A DNA stretch of 64,000 bases from Sphingomonas gellani (GTDB lineage: Bacteria; Pseudomonadota; Alphaproteobacteria; Sphingomonadales; Sphingomonadaceae): assembly GCF_900110035.1 (NCBI RefSeq), contig NZ_FOCF01000010.1:1-64000 (forward strand). The letters run 5' to 3'. The position numbers were made by a program, and so were the translations under genes. Shown here piece after piece: positions 1-8,524 of the stretch. The notes under the pieces are model-generated. The model worked only from the letters and a program-made list of their open reading frames with translations. It had not been told where the DNA came from and made no database searches. Within the stretch, counting starts at the first letter, position 1. Each line of letters opens with the position of its first letter.

Positions 1-421
1 GTGAGCCGTGGCGCTTCAGCGCCTTCTTCATGAAGCCGAGCGCTGCTGCCTTGTCGCGGGTTCTGGTGACGAAGCTCTCAAGGATCTCGCCCTCGTGATC
101 CACCGCTCGCCACAGGTAGACCATTTCACCGTTCAGTTTCACGTACATCTCGTCCAGGTGCCAGCGCCATTGGCGAAAGCCCCGTATCCGGCTCACCCGT
201 TGACGGCGTATGTCGTCCGCGCACCGCAGACCGAACCTGTTCCACCAGTGGCGCACCGTCTCGTGGCAGATGTCGATGCCGCGCTCGAACAGCAGGTCCT
301 CAACGTTCCTCAAGCTGAGCGGAAAGCGCACATACATCATGACCACCAGCCGGATCACCTCGGGCGAGGAGTTGAAGCGAGGAAACGGACTTGGCGGCAG
401 CGCCCGTGATTTACGGCTCAT
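1..421 (-). CDS. IS6-family transposase, 3' end cut by window edge
   Basis: The minus strand is open from an ATG at 419-421 to the window edge, giving the first 140 residues of a protein usually about 230-240 long. It has the IS6/IS26-type start: a short basic leader, then a zinc-finger-like helix region with SLRNVEDLLFERGI and HETVRHWWNRFG, then the catalytic core with WHLDEMYVKLNGE (first Asp of the DDE triad) and AVDHEGEILESFV (second Asp). The third catalytic residue lies outside the window. The transposase copies the element by replicative cointegrate formation. Upstream of the start, the sequence through GTTTGACAGGGC (461-472) probably is the element's end, because the same stretch recurs at 11892-11977. 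Whether the complete element is active cannot be judged here. Confidence 0.9.
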   Translation of the reverse strand, partial: MSRKSRALPPSPFPRFNSSPEVIRLVVMMYVRFPLSLRNVEDLLFERGIDICHETVRHWWNRFGLRCADDIRRQRVSRIRGFRQWRWHLDEMYVKLNGEMVYLWRAVDHEGEILESFVTRTRDKAAALGFMKKALKRHGS

Positions 422-472
422 CACCGCACGCTATCAGCACCTGCCCCGCATGCCACGTTGGTTTGACAGGGC
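387..472. repeat. IS6-type element end, copy A of an 86-bp direct repeat
   Basis: This stretch holds the first codons of the IS6 transposase plus its upstream terminus. It recurs in the same orientation at 11892-11977 with about seven mismatches and one single-base indel. The outer end reads GGTTTGACAGGGC, whose complement resembles the terminal repeats of this family (CCTGTCAAACC). Confidence 0.75.
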
Positions 473-682
473 TTACGCAGGCGTTCCTCCGCGCCTCGCT
501 TGCATGATCTCAGCTCAGAACCGGCATCAGCCGAGACCCAGTTCTCGGCGTCCACGCGCCCGCCTTGGCTGTCCGGAACCGGTAATCCGTTCATCTGGAT
601 GAGTCATTCAGATTTTGACAGTGTGGGATGCACGCTCGACGATGTACCAACTGCATGCCCCAATTCTTGTCCTTGACTGGAT

Positions 683-1333
683 TCAGTCCTGATCGAGCTG
701 CTGCTCCGGTGCAGCTCGGCAAAATGCTGGCAGATCGAGGCAGGCGCGCTCGATTTCGCCCAGGCGCGGCCAGCGCAGCTCGACACCGAACCGGCGTGCG
801 TTGACGAGCTGAGGCACCAGACACACATCTGCCAGCGTAACCGCGGCACCGAAACAGAAGGGACCCGCTTCATCGCGGACAAGGCGGTCACACGCTTCCA
901 ACCCCTCGTCGATGACCTGTGCGGCCCACTGGCTTACCCGTTCCTCGTCGAGTCCCAGTCCGCGCAGGCGCGCCAGCACTTTGAGGTTCTGCACGGGATG
1001 GATATCGCACGCGATCACTTGTGCGAAAGCACGCACCATTGCGCGGCGTAGCGGATCGTTGGGGAGCAACGGCGGTTCGGGATGAGTTTCGTCGAGATAT
1101 TCGCAGATCGCGAGGCTTTGCGTCAGCACGGCGCCATCCATCTCCAGCGTCGGCAACAGACCCTGCGGGTTGAGCGCAAGGAACCCGGGCGCCCGCTGCT
1201 CGCCCTTGCGCAGATGGTGAAAGGCGTCGGCGTAGCCCACGCCCTTCAGATTCAACGCGATGCGCACTCGGTAGCTGGCGGTGGAGCGGAAATAGCCGTG
1301 CAGCACCGGCTCAGTCACGCGCGGGCGCTCCAA
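683..1333 (-). CDS. Maleylpyruvate isomerase, glutathione-dependent (zeta-class GST/MaiA fold)
   Basis: A 216-residue zeta-class glutathione transferase. It carries the N-terminal signature GYFRSTASYRVRIALNLKG around residues 14-32, where Ser/Cys residues activate glutathione, then NPQGLLPTLEMDG and the SLAICEYLDE element that binds glutathione. The C-terminal half is all-helical. MaiA proteins isomerise maleylacetoacetate or maleylpyruvate. Because the two genes upstream are fumarylpyruvate hydrolase and gentisate dioxygenase, maleylpyruvate to fumarylpyruvate is the likely reaction. The ATG start overlaps the upstream gene by 23 bases; a GTG at 1316-1318 would cut the overlap to 8 bases, so the exact start is open. 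It is the last gene of the gentisate operon. Confidence 0.85.
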   Translation of the reverse strand: MERPRVTEPVLHGYFRSTASYRVRIALNLKGVGYADAFHHLRKGEQRAPGFLALNPQGLLPTLEMDGAVLTQSLAICEYLDETHPEPPLLPNDPLRRAMVRAFAQVIACDIHPVQNLKVLARLRGLGLDEERVSQWAAQVIDEGLEACDRLVRDEAGPFCFGAAVTLADVCLVPQLVNARRFGVELRWPRLGEIERACLDLPAFCRAAPEQQLDQD

Positions 1334-2012
1334 CGGTGATGACGCAATTGCTGAGGCCAGCGATGCTTACCACGATCGTGTCACCTTCCTGCACCGCCCC
1401 GACGCCGGCAGGGGTGCCGGTATAGATGAGATCTCCCGGCTCCAGCCGGTAGAAGCGTGACACATAGGCGATCACCTCCGGAACCGACCAGATCAGGTCG
1501 GCAAGATCTGCATCCTGCTTCACCTCTCCATCGACGGTCAGGCGGATCGATCCGCTGCCGGGATGCCCCACTTCGGTCGCGGGATGGATCAGGCCCAGCG
1601 GTGAGGATTGCTCGACATTCTTGCCGGTGTCCCACGGCCGCCCCTTGTCGCGAGCCTCGAACTGCAGGTCACGCCGGGTCATGTCGAGTCCAGTGGCATA
1701 GCCATAGACGAGATCCAGCGCATCGCCGGCCGCGATGTTGCGCCCCGCCTTGCCGACCGCGACGACCAGTTCCGCCTCATAGTGGAAGTTGGCGGTTTCC
1801 GGTGGATAAGCGATCGTCGTGCCACCGGGCACCACGGTTTCGGCCCATTTCGTAAAGAAGAACGGGGCTTCCCGCTCGGGATCCTTGCCCATCTCGCGCG
1901 CGTGCGCCGCATAATTGCGGCCGATGCAGAAGACGCGACGCACGGGAAAGCCGCGACCATCGCTGGTTGCCGCAATCAAGGGCGGCGCCGGCTCGAACAG
2001 GTTCGTGGTCAC
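1311..2012 (-). CDS. Fumarylpyruvate hydrolase (FAH family)
   Basis: A 233-residue fumarylacetoacetate-hydrolase-fold enzyme that should split fumarylpyruvate into fumarate and pyruvate, the last step of gentisate degradation. The family core is present: PVRRVFCIGRNYAAHAREMG near the N-terminus, the metal-binding stretch NFHYEAELVVAVGK (Glu-x-Glu), and the late IYTGTPAGVGAVQEGD motif. It is close to the usual length for the short bacterial FAH proteins. The ATG overlaps the stop of the dioxygenase gene by four bases (ATGA), so the two are translationally coupled. Isomaltase-like or acylpyruvase activity is the alternative for FAH proteins in general; the neighbours favour fumarylpyruvate. Confidence 0.87.
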   Translation of the reverse strand: MTTNLFEPAPPLIAATSDGRGFPVRRVFCIGRNYAAHAREMGKDPEREAPFFFTKWAETVVPGGTTIAYPPETANFHYEAELVVAVGKAGRNIAAGDALDLVYGYATGLDMTRRDLQFEARDKGRPWDTGKNVEQSSPLGLIHPATEVGHPGSGSIRLTVDGEVKQDADLADLIWSVPEVIAYVSRFYRLEPGDLIYTGTPAGVGAVQEGDTIVVSIAGLSNCVITVGAPARD

Positions 2013-3052
2013 GCGTTCAGTTCCTTGTACAGGTGGAGTTTTTCCTGCGCCGCCTTGTCGGAGTAGCCGAACAGGACAAGCTCGCTGTCCGCCTCCAGCA
2101 CCAGTTCGTGCCAGGAGGGGACCACGACAATGTCTCTCGGGCTCAACCCGACCTGCTGCCCCTCAATCGTCGCAGTGCCCTGTCCCTCGACCACCACGAA
2201 AACCGTACCGTCGGTAGACCGGCGCGGTCGGGTGGCGAAGCCGGCGGGCAACAAGCGGATATGCGCGGAAATGGTCGGCATGACCGGACCGCCATCGGCC
2301 GGGTTCAGGAACTCCAGTGCATGGCCGAGATGGGGATCGATCTCCGCCGTACGCGCCATCGACTCCAGCGCCGGCCGCCACTGCGCATGCGGGTAATGAA
2401 ACAAGGGTTGGTGAGCAGGGCGCCGGTCGGCGGCCGAGCCGCGCACCGGGCGCATGTTGTGGCCGTAGCGGGCCAGCGTGTCGCCCGGCGCGACCGTTTC
2501 GTTATATTGCTTCTCGCTGTGATGTTCGGCGAAGCTGGCGTCGAAGTGGCGCACGGTGGGAATATCCAGCCCGTCCAACCAGATCATCGGCCTGTCGGTG
2601 GGATTGCCATGATCGTGCCACTGCCAACCCGGCGTCAGCACTAGGTCGAACGGCCGCATCACCGCCTTTTCGCCGTCAACCGCCGTGAATGCGCCGTCCC
2701 CTTCCATCACGAAGCGGAGCGCGCATTGCGCATGGCGGTGCGCCGGCGCGATCTCGCCGGGCAGAATCAGTTGCAGTCCGGCATACAGGCTGGGCACCAC
2801 GGCCGACTGTCCTGCGAGGCCGGGGTTCTCCAAGATCAGCACGCGGCGTTCGGCCTGTTCAGCGCTGATGAGGTCGCCGGCCCGCATCAGGTAATCGCGC
2901 GCCTCGTCATAGGACCAGCGATGAACCTGCGCCGGTGATTTCGGCTGGGGGCGGACGAGTTGGGCGAGAGATTCCCATAAGGGCGCCAGGTGGGCAGGCG
3001 CCATTTCGGCGTACAGTGCCTCCAGCTGCGAGCGTTGATCGTTGGCCAGCAT
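2009..3052 (-). CDS. Gentisate 1,2-dioxygenase
   Basis: A 347-residue two-cupin enzyme that opens the ring of gentisate (2,5-dihydroxybenzoate) to maleylpyruvate using Fe(II) and O2. The first cupin carries the iron-binding stretch PAHRHAQCALRFVMEG and then WQWHDHGNPTDRPMIWLDGLD; the second, degenerate cupin lies near the C-terminus (GTVFVVVEGQGTATIEGQ). The start was placed at 3052 because a GGAGG lies just upstream (3063-3067) and the protein then begins like other gentisate dioxygenases. The frame stays open further upstream, but that extension reads into the IclR gene and looks noncoding. The next gene starts inside its stop codon. It is the first enzyme gene of the operon, 82 bases after the IclR gene. 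Confidence 0.9.
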   Translation of the reverse strand: MLANDQRSQLEALYAEMAPAHLAPLWESLAQLVRPQPKSPAQVHRWSYDEARDYLMRAGDLISAEQAERRVLILENPGLAGQSAVVPSLYAGLQLILPGEIAPAHRHAQCALRFVMEGDGAFTAVDGEKAVMRPFDLVLTPGWQWHDHGNPTDRPMIWLDGLDIPTVRHFDASFAEHHSEKQYNETVAPGDTLARYGHNMRPVRGSAADRRPAHQPLFHYPHAQWRPALESMARTAEIDPHLGHALEFLNPADGGPVMPTISAHIRLLPAGFATRPRRSTDGTVFVVVEGQGTATIEGQQVGLSPRDIVVVPSWHELVLEADSELVLFGYSDKAAQEKLHLYKELNA

Positions 3053-3096
3053 CGATCCGAATCCTCCTTGGGCCGCGGGGCAGCAGCTTTCTCCAC

Positions 3097-3130
3097 TTTG
3101 ACATGTCGTAATCCTTTGCATGATGTCAAA
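3097..3130. promoter_or_regulatory. Inverted repeat TTTGACAT...ATGTCAAA before the gentisate dioxygenase gene
   Basis: TTTGACAT at 3097-3104 and ATGTCAAA at 3123-3130 form a perfect 8-base inverted repeat with an 18-base spacer, in the short gap between the IclR gene and the dioxygenase gene. Each arm also contains TTGACA, the ideal -35 hexamer. It could be the promoter and/or the IclR operator for the catabolic genes. Position and symmetry are seen; binding is inferred. Confidence 0.4.
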
Positions 3131-3134
3131 TGGT

Positions 3135-3932
3135 TTAAACCCGATGCCGCCACCCCAGACGCGCGCTGACATCACGGCACGTTTCGACCAGATCTGCCAT
3201 CGCATCCTTGTCGCGCGCCTTGTCCCCCGCCCTGGCGGACGTGCCTGCCGCAAGCGCCGTTGCGCTGAGGATGGGGCGCCCCTGAAGGTCGAAAATCGGA
3301 CAGGCGGTGGCGCGCAGGCCGGGGATCAACGTGCCCTCCACGTCTGCACGACCCGCCGCACGAACCCGTTTGCGGATCGTCTGCACCTGCGCGACGTCGA
3401 CCGTCTCACCGCCCCCTTCGCGCTGCAAAAGGCCATCGATTTCCTGCTCTGGAAGGAAGCTCAGGAATATATGCCCCGTCGCCGAGTGCAGGAGGGGCAG
3501 CACCGCGCCGACATTGAACGAGGTCATTACCGCCGGCCGTCCCATGTGCCAGCGCACCACGGTTGGGCCGAGCGGGCCGAGCGCCGCGATCTGGACCGTG
3601 CGTCCGGTGCGAGCCACATAGGCCGCGATCGCCACGTCGGCGATGTTGAAGGCATCGATCCGCGCCAGCGCGCTCAGACCGAGCCGCAACGATGCCGGTC
3701 CCAGGTCGTACCTGCCCGTCTTGTTGTCCTGTTGGGCCATGCCGCTGGCTACTAGGCTGGCAAGATAGCGATGCGCCTGCGGCGGCGACAGGCCGCTCTC
3801 CTGGGCCACCGCGCTGAGCGGCACCGCCTCGCCCAGCGAGGCGAGCGCCTCTATCACGCGAAAGCCGATCTCGACCGACTGGATACCGCGACGCCGCGAC
3901 GCGGGTTCTTCTAGATGGTCCTGCATGCTCAT
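3135..3932 (-). CDS. IclR-family transcriptional regulator
   Basis: A 265-residue IclR protein. The N-terminal winged helix is visible as GIQSVEIGFRVIEALAS, then VPLSAVAQESGLSPPQAHRYLASLVASGM, followed by a linker (GRYDLGPASLRLGLSAL) and an effector-binding GAF-like domain (GRTVQIAALGPLGPTVVRW; LLHSATGHIFLSFLP). IclR proteins commonly control aromatic catabolism as aromatic-responsive activators or repressors. It lies 30 bases after the MFS gene and 82 bases before the gentisate dioxygenase gene, all on one strand, so gentisate or a precursor such as 3-hydroxybenzoate or salicylate is the likely inducer. A second ATG two codons in (3924-3926) is an equally good start. Confidence 0.88.
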   Translation of the reverse strand: MSMQDHLEEPASRRRGIQSVEIGFRVIEALASLGEAVPLSAVAQESGLSPPQAHRYLASLVASGMAQQDNKTGRYDLGPASLRLGLSALARIDAFNIADVAIAAYVARTGRTVQIAALGPLGPTVVRWHMGRPAVMTSFNVGAVLPLLHSATGHIFLSFLPEQEIDGLLQREGGGETVDVAQVQTIRKRVRAAGRADVEGTLIPGLRATACPIFDLQGRPILSATALAAGTSARAGDKARDKDAMADLVETCRDVSARLGWRHRV

Positions 3933-3962
3933 GACCGGCTTATAGCGCGGGTTGGAACAGCG

Positions 3963-5339
3963 TCACGGTCGCCCCGATGCCGCCCCGCTGACCGCAGGGG
4001 AGAAGGATGGATCATGCATCCGATAATCCCGCACGCCCAGCCACAGCGCCGCGACGGCCAGTGGCGAGGCGATGGCGGACACCAACGCGATCGCCTGTGC
4101 CAGACGGGACGGATCGCCGAACACGTAATCGGTGCACAGGGCGATGGCGGTCGGCCCCAACGCCGCGCCAATGAGATTGATCGTCAGCATGTACATCGCC
4201 GAAACCAGCGCGCGCATCCGGTTGGGCGTAAGCTCCTGAAGCGCAGCAAGGCCGCCGCCGAAGTTGAAGCCCGCAAAGAAGTTCATCGCGCCGATCAGCG
4301 CCAGCACCAGCGACGCACTGGACATCAGCGGGAACGCCACGGTGATCGGCATCAGCGCAACGAAACCGACGAAGGCGGCCCGCAGATTGGCATCAGCGCG
4401 GCCACGCGCGCGCATCCAAGACGCAAACCATCCGCCACCCAGTGCACCGGCAGTGCCACACACGAGCACCACCGGACCGTAGTAACGGCCGACATCTGCG
4501 ATGCTCCAGCCAAAGCTGCGTTGCAGAAAGGCGGGAATCCACACGCTGGTGCCGTTTCCGACGAATATCATCAAGGCAAAGCCGATCGCGATCCCGGCAT
4601 AAGCGCGCCAGCGACCCCGCAAATGCGCGGCAAACTCGCCGAAGGGCACCGCCGCCGGCTGACCCTGGGCGCCGCGACGGGCCGGTTCGCGGATTGTCAT
4701 GGCGATCGCGGCGAGCAGGATCCCGGGTAGACCGAGCAGCAGGAAGATCAACTGCCATCCCCTCAGCGCACCGACTAGCGGCAGCGCCACGGTCGCGGAC
4801 GGCGGCACCACGGAGGAGATGATGCCCCCGATCACCAGAGCCGACGCGCCGCCCAGATAAATGCCGATCTGGTACACGCCCATCGCCGCGGGCAGACGAT
4901 GTTTGGGGAAATAGTCCGACAGCAGCGAATAGGCCGCCGGCGTCAGCCCGCCCTCCCCCGCCCCGACTCCAACCCGCGCGGCGAACAGGGTCGTGAAGGT
5001 CCGGGCAAGGCCGCACAGGCTGGTGGCGACGCTCCATATCAGGATAGCCCCGGCGATGATGTTGCGACGACTGGACCGGTCGGCGATGCGAGCGACCGGC
5101 AAACCGACCGCGACGTAGAACAATGTGAAGCTCAACCCGTACAACAAGCTGATCGCGGTGTCCGATATGTGCAGGTCCTGCTTGATGGGTTGCACCAGCA
5201 GTGCCAGCGCTTGCCGATCGACGAAGGCCAGCGTGTTGGCGAACATCAGCACCACGGCCACGTACCAAGCACGCGCCGCGCTGGGCCAGGGAAGGTCGTC
5301 CGGCGGGGGGGCGTCGAGGTTTCTCGTCACGTCGGTCAT
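3963..5339 (-). CDS. MFS transporter, spinster-like, probably for aromatic acid
   Basis: A 12-helix major facilitator protein of about 458 residues. The first helix ends with FVDRQALALLVQPIKQDL, typical of the spinster-type branch, followed by the loop motif GLPVARIADRSSRRNIIAGA (motif A-like) and RVGVGAGEGGLTPAAYSLLSDYFP. As the first gene of the gentisate cluster it probably imports gentisate or a related aromatic acid; this is inferred from position only. The start at 5339 (MTDVTRNLD) fits the family, though the GGAG in front is too close to the ATG to be a good ribosome site. The start region overlaps the broken end of the DUF1593 gene, which suggests a deletion joined the two. Confidence 0.8.
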   Translation of the reverse strand: MTDVTRNLDAPPPDDLPWPSAARAWYVAVVLMFANTLAFVDRQALALLVQPIKQDLHISDTAISLLYGLSFTLFYVAVGLPVARIADRSSRRNIIAGAILIWSVATSLCGLARTFTTLFAARVGVGAGEGGLTPAAYSLLSDYFPKHRLPAAMGVYQIGIYLGGASALVIGGIISSVVPPSATVALPLVGALRGWQLIFLLLGLPGILLAAIAMTIREPARRGAQGQPAAVPFGEFAAHLRGRWRAYAGIAIGFALMIFVGNGTSVWIPAFLQRSFGWSIADVGRYYGPVVLVCGTAGALGGGWFASWMRARGRADANLRAAFVGFVALMPITVAFPLMSSASLVLALIGAMNFFAGFNFGGGLAALQELTPNRMRALVSAMYMLTINLIGAALGPTAIALCTDYVFGDPSRLAQAIALVSAIASPLAVAALWLGVRDYRMHDPSFSPAVSGAASGRP

Positions 5340-5794
5340 CTCCGGCCGGAGGGTCGTGTATCCACGATTACCCGGCGATAACGGGTCATGGCGGGCGTGC
5401 CACCCAATGCGCACAAAGCGTCCGCCGAAGGATAGCCGCTGTCATGGCGCAGCAGATTCGCGCGCGCCTTGGCATATGCGTCCAGCCGTTCTTGGATCAG
5501 CGCGGGCTGAACGCGGTCCCGCTGCCAGACGGAGGTGGTCGCGACCAAGCCCTCTATATCGATATCGCTGGCATACGGCAGCAGGCGAACAAGCGACTCC
5601 GAATCTTCCGGCTCGTTGCCGATGTCGGTCAGGATGATCGCACGTGCATGCGACGGACGGTCGGTCGCCTGAGCCGAGGCCGCGGTCATGACCAGCAGCA
5701 GCGTCGCAAGCGCCACAACTCCACGCCCAAGCAACCCGGTGCCACCACGCCCCGACGTTGGGGACCGTCCGTAGTGGCACCGGTCACACGTCAT
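5336..5794 (-). pseudogene. Truncated DUF1593 (Sde182-type, nucleoside-hydrolase-like) gene, N-terminal part
   Basis: About 152 codons beginning eight bases past the TonB-receptor stop. After a signal-peptide-like segment (GVVALATLLLVMTAASAQA) comes the start of a DUF1593 domain: RAIILTDIGNEPEDSESLVRLL, then DIDIEGLVATTSVWQRD and DSGYPSADAL. Full family members are near 450-500 residues, so roughly the last two thirds is missing. Similarity ends near 5413; the final 25 codons look like the leader of the MFS gene read in another frame, ending at a stop at 5336-5338. The break therefore looks like an old deletion. Intact members are exported proteins linked to plant polysaccharide use, which fits the receptor upstream. 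Confidence 0.7.
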
Positions 5795-5799
5795 GCCCG

Positions 5800-8319
5800 T
5801 CAGAACCGCACGCCGAAGGTCGCACCCACATAACGGTCGGCATCCTTGCTGACATTCGCCCACAGGTCGTTCGGATTAGCCGTGGTGGCCAGGATGGTGC
5901 CGTGGTTCAGCTGGGTGAAGTAATGCTCGTCGAACAGGTTCCTGACGAAGAAGGTGAGGTTGTAGCGATTGTCGGCATCGTGGAACCCGATGCTGCCGTC
6001 GACCAGCGCATAGCCCTTCTGCACCAGCAGCGGGTCCTGGTTCAGCGCGAAATTGACCTCGCTTTGATAGTTTATACCGACCTGCACGAATGCAGACCAG
6101 CCGCCAATGTCATGCTCGTACCGCGGGGTCAGGCCGACTCGGTAACGCGGCGTCGCGGGCAAATTGCCGCCGACTACATCGATGATCGGATTGGAACTCG
6201 TCGTGACGCCGTTTACCGTCTGGCGGCGGATGTAGCAGCTGTTGGTCGGGAAGTTGGACGTGTACACTGTCGCGCTCGACTGCACCTGTATGGGACAGCT
6301 CTGGCCGGGTACGTCGATCGTCGCATCCAGCAGCGTGAAGTTCGCCGCAACCGTGAAGTTGCTCGACGGGCGCATGGTCGCTTCAATCTCGAACCCCTGC
6401 GACCGCGACTTGCCCGCATTGGCCAGCACCGTCTGGAACGTGCCCGCCGCAACGTCGGTGACTAGCGCCTGCACCTGAAGATTGGTGAAGTCCGACCGGA
6501 ACAGCGCCGCATTGATATCGAACATGCCGCCGGGAGCGAGCCATTTGGCACCCAGTTCATAGGCGTTGACATGTTCCGGCGCGATACCCGTCTGAGTGGC
6601 AAAATTGGTGCTCACGTCTAGATCGAGCGCGAACGCCTTGTAGCCGCGTGTGTAGGTTCCGTAGAATTGCAGGTTCCGGTTTACCTCGTAGCGCAGGCCG
6701 GCGCGACCGGTCAGCGCCCGATCGTCGCGCGACCGCGTGCCCGAGTTGATAACCGTACCCGGGAACAGCGCGTCGCCCGTGACCAGCGGCCCGAAAACGG
6801 TGCCGGTGACCGTCTGCTTCTCATACTGGTAACGCAGCCCACCGATTGCGTGCAGCCCGCCCGCAACCCGCCAGTCGACCTGGCCGAACCCGGCGAGATT
6901 GTCGCTGCGGAAGGTCCCGTTGAAGCCGGACGAGTCCGCGCTGGTGACGGTGCAGGGCTGGCCCAGCGTTCCGGCGGCACAGCGCTGGCGCCGGCGATTA
7001 TATTGCCTGGCAAGGTCCAGTCGGTTGTAGAACACGCCCACGACATAGGTCAGGTCGCGCGTGCCGTTCGAACCTAGCCGCAGTTCCTGTGAATAATTGT
7101 TGTACTGGAATTGCGACGCGTTCTGGTTCCACTGCGAATAAGGAAACGCACCTACATAGCGGACGGGATCGGAAGCGATCTGATCCGGCTCGAACTGGTC
7201 GGATTCGGTGAAGCGCTGAAACGCGCTGATCGATGTCACCGTCGCGGGCCCTAGGTCCCAATTCGCCTGCAACGAAGCAACGGTCGTGTTGGTGTCGAAG
7301 AAGCTGGCGTCGTCGTTCGACACCATGCGGTTCCCAGGCGACGCGGTGATCGACCCGAGCAGCGCCTGTACGGCGGGCGTGACGATGCGCACCGGAACGC
7401 GCGAGCAGCAATCGGCGCGGGTCTCGTTATGATCCCCGGTCAGCAGCAGGTTGAGGTTGGGCGTGGCGTCCCATTCCAGCTTGCCGCGAACGCCCCAACT
7501 CTTCTGGCCGTTTGTGTCATTGCCTGTGGCGGCATTCTCTATGAAGCCGCCGACGTGATTGTAGAAACTGCTCAGCCGGGCGCGCAGCGTGTCAGTCAGG
7601 GGACCGGTAACCGTGCCCTTGACGCGGTATTCGCCGTCCTCCGCGATCGTGCCGTCCACCCGGCCGCCGAATTCGCGTGCCGGCCGAGCCGTCACGATGT
7701 TGATGACACCGGCGGTTGCGTTTTTGCCGAACAGGGTTCCTTGCGGACCGCGCAAGACCTCCACCCGTTCAAGATCCGCCAGGTCGGCGAAGCCCTGCGC
7801 TTGGCGCGGCGCCACCACCCCGTCGGTGACTACCGCCACCGCCGCCTCGACGCCTAGGCTGAACAACTGTGTGCCGACACCCCGGATACGGAAGCTGTTG
7901 TTGCCGGGGTTGTTGCCGGCCTGGTACGATAGCGAGGGGATCGCGCGCGTCAGGCTGTTCGTCTCGTTGATCTGCTGCGTGGCCAGTGCATCACCTGTAA
8001 TAGCGGTCACCGCGAGTGGCACCTGAACCAGACGCTCGGTCCGCTTCTGCGCCGTCACCACGATGTCGCCGGGAATGGTTGCGTCAGCCTGGCGGGTAGC
8101 ATTGTCGTTGCTGGCAATGGCGCTTTCGGCCGGGGTGTTGGCCGCTTCGTTGGGAACGGTGCCCGCCCCAGTCGCCGACGCGGCGCCGCCTGGCCCAGGC
8201 TGTGCCACCTGCCCCGGACCTGCCTGTGCCTCAGCCGTGCCCGCCCCTGCGATCAGCGCGGCGGCAAGCGCCGTCGCTCCCGCCGAGTTCCTGAAAGTAC
8301 GACTGAACCGAACCCTCAT
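5800..8319 (-). CDS. TonB-dependent outer-membrane receptor, carbohydrate-type locus
   Basis: A receptor of about 839 residues. It has a signal peptide (TALAAALIAGAGTAEAQA), a low-complexity linker, a TonB-box-like IPGDIVVTAQKR, and a plug domain with VPLAVTAITGDAL, FRIRGVGTQ, VAVVTDGVV and ERVEVLRGPQGTLFGKNATAGVINIVTARP. A 22-strand barrel follows and ends in the expected aromatic residue (YVGATFGVRF). The start at 8319 is preceded by GGAGG with five bases of spacing. The gene faces away from the GH3 beta-glucosidase across a LacI gene, and a TTAGCGCTAA site lies about 100 bases upstream, so uptake of a plant-derived glucoside or oligosaccharide is likely. The ligand cannot be read from sequence. 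Confidence 0.9.
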   Translation of the reverse strand: MRVRFSRTFRNSAGATALAAALIAGAGTAEAQAGPGQVAQPGPGGAASATGAGTVPNEAANTPAESAIASNDNATRQADATIPGDIVVTAQKRTERLVQVPLAVTAITGDALATQQINETNSLTRAIPSLSYQAGNNPGNNSFRIRGVGTQLFSLGVEAAVAVVTDGVVAPRQAQGFADLADLERVEVLRGPQGTLFGKNATAGVINIVTARPAREFGGRVDGTIAEDGEYRVKGTVTGPLTDTLRARLSSFYNHVGGFIENAATGNDTNGQKSWGVRGKLEWDATPNLNLLLTGDHNETRADCCSRVPVRIVTPAVQALLGSITASPGNRMVSNDDASFFDTNTTVASLQANWDLGPATVTSISAFQRFTESDQFEPDQIASDPVRYVGAFPYSQWNQNASQFQYNNYSQELRLGSNGTRDLTYVVGVFYNRLDLARQYNRRRQRCAAGTLGQPCTVTSADSSGFNGTFRSDNLAGFGQVDWRVAGGLHAIGGLRYQYEKQTVTGTVFGPLVTGDALFPGTVINSGTRSRDDRALTGRAGLRYEVNRNLQFYGTYTRGYKAFALDLDVSTNFATQTGIAPEHVNAYELGAKWLAPGGMFDINAALFRSDFTNLQVQALVTDVAAGTFQTVLANAGKSRSQGFEIEATMRPSSNFTVAANFTLLDATIDVPGQSCPIQVQSSATVYTSNFPTNSCYIRRQTVNGVTTSSNPIIDVVGGNLPATPRYRVGLTPRYEHDIGGWSAFVQVGINYQSEVNFALNQDPLLVQKGYALVDGSIGFHDADNRYNLTFFVRNLFDEHYFTQLNHGTILATTANPNDLWANVSKDADRYVGATFGVRF

Positions 8320-8418
8320 GCCATCCTCCACATGTCATTACCGCCATTGGCAGAAATCTTTGGGAGGAGTTTGACCGTCCGATCACACCTCTCCCGATCT
8401 AGTCACTGCCATTTTGGC

Positions 8419-8428
8419 TTAGCGCTAA
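8419..8428. promoter_or_regulatory. Putative LacI-family operator TTAGCGCTAA
   Basis: A perfect 10-base palindrome, 91 bases upstream of the TonB-receptor start. Nine of the ten bases recur at 9649-9658 in front of the GH3 gene. LacI-family proteins bind palindromes with a central CG, and the LacI gene lies between the two sites. Confidence 0.55.
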
Positions 8429-8524
8429 ACCGGCAAGGGTTGTTGCTCCTTTGGTGTGCGTTGTCAATCGCGTAATTCATTGCCCAATGGCACACTCATT
8501 CCAGGCCGAACTCGCGCCTGAAGC

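Noticed and set aside
5739..5780. Hairpin GTGCCACCAC ... GTAGTGGCAC at the start of the DUF1593 remnant
   Set aside because: One mismatch, no T-run, and inside coding sequence; could be chance at this base composition, so not called a terminator.
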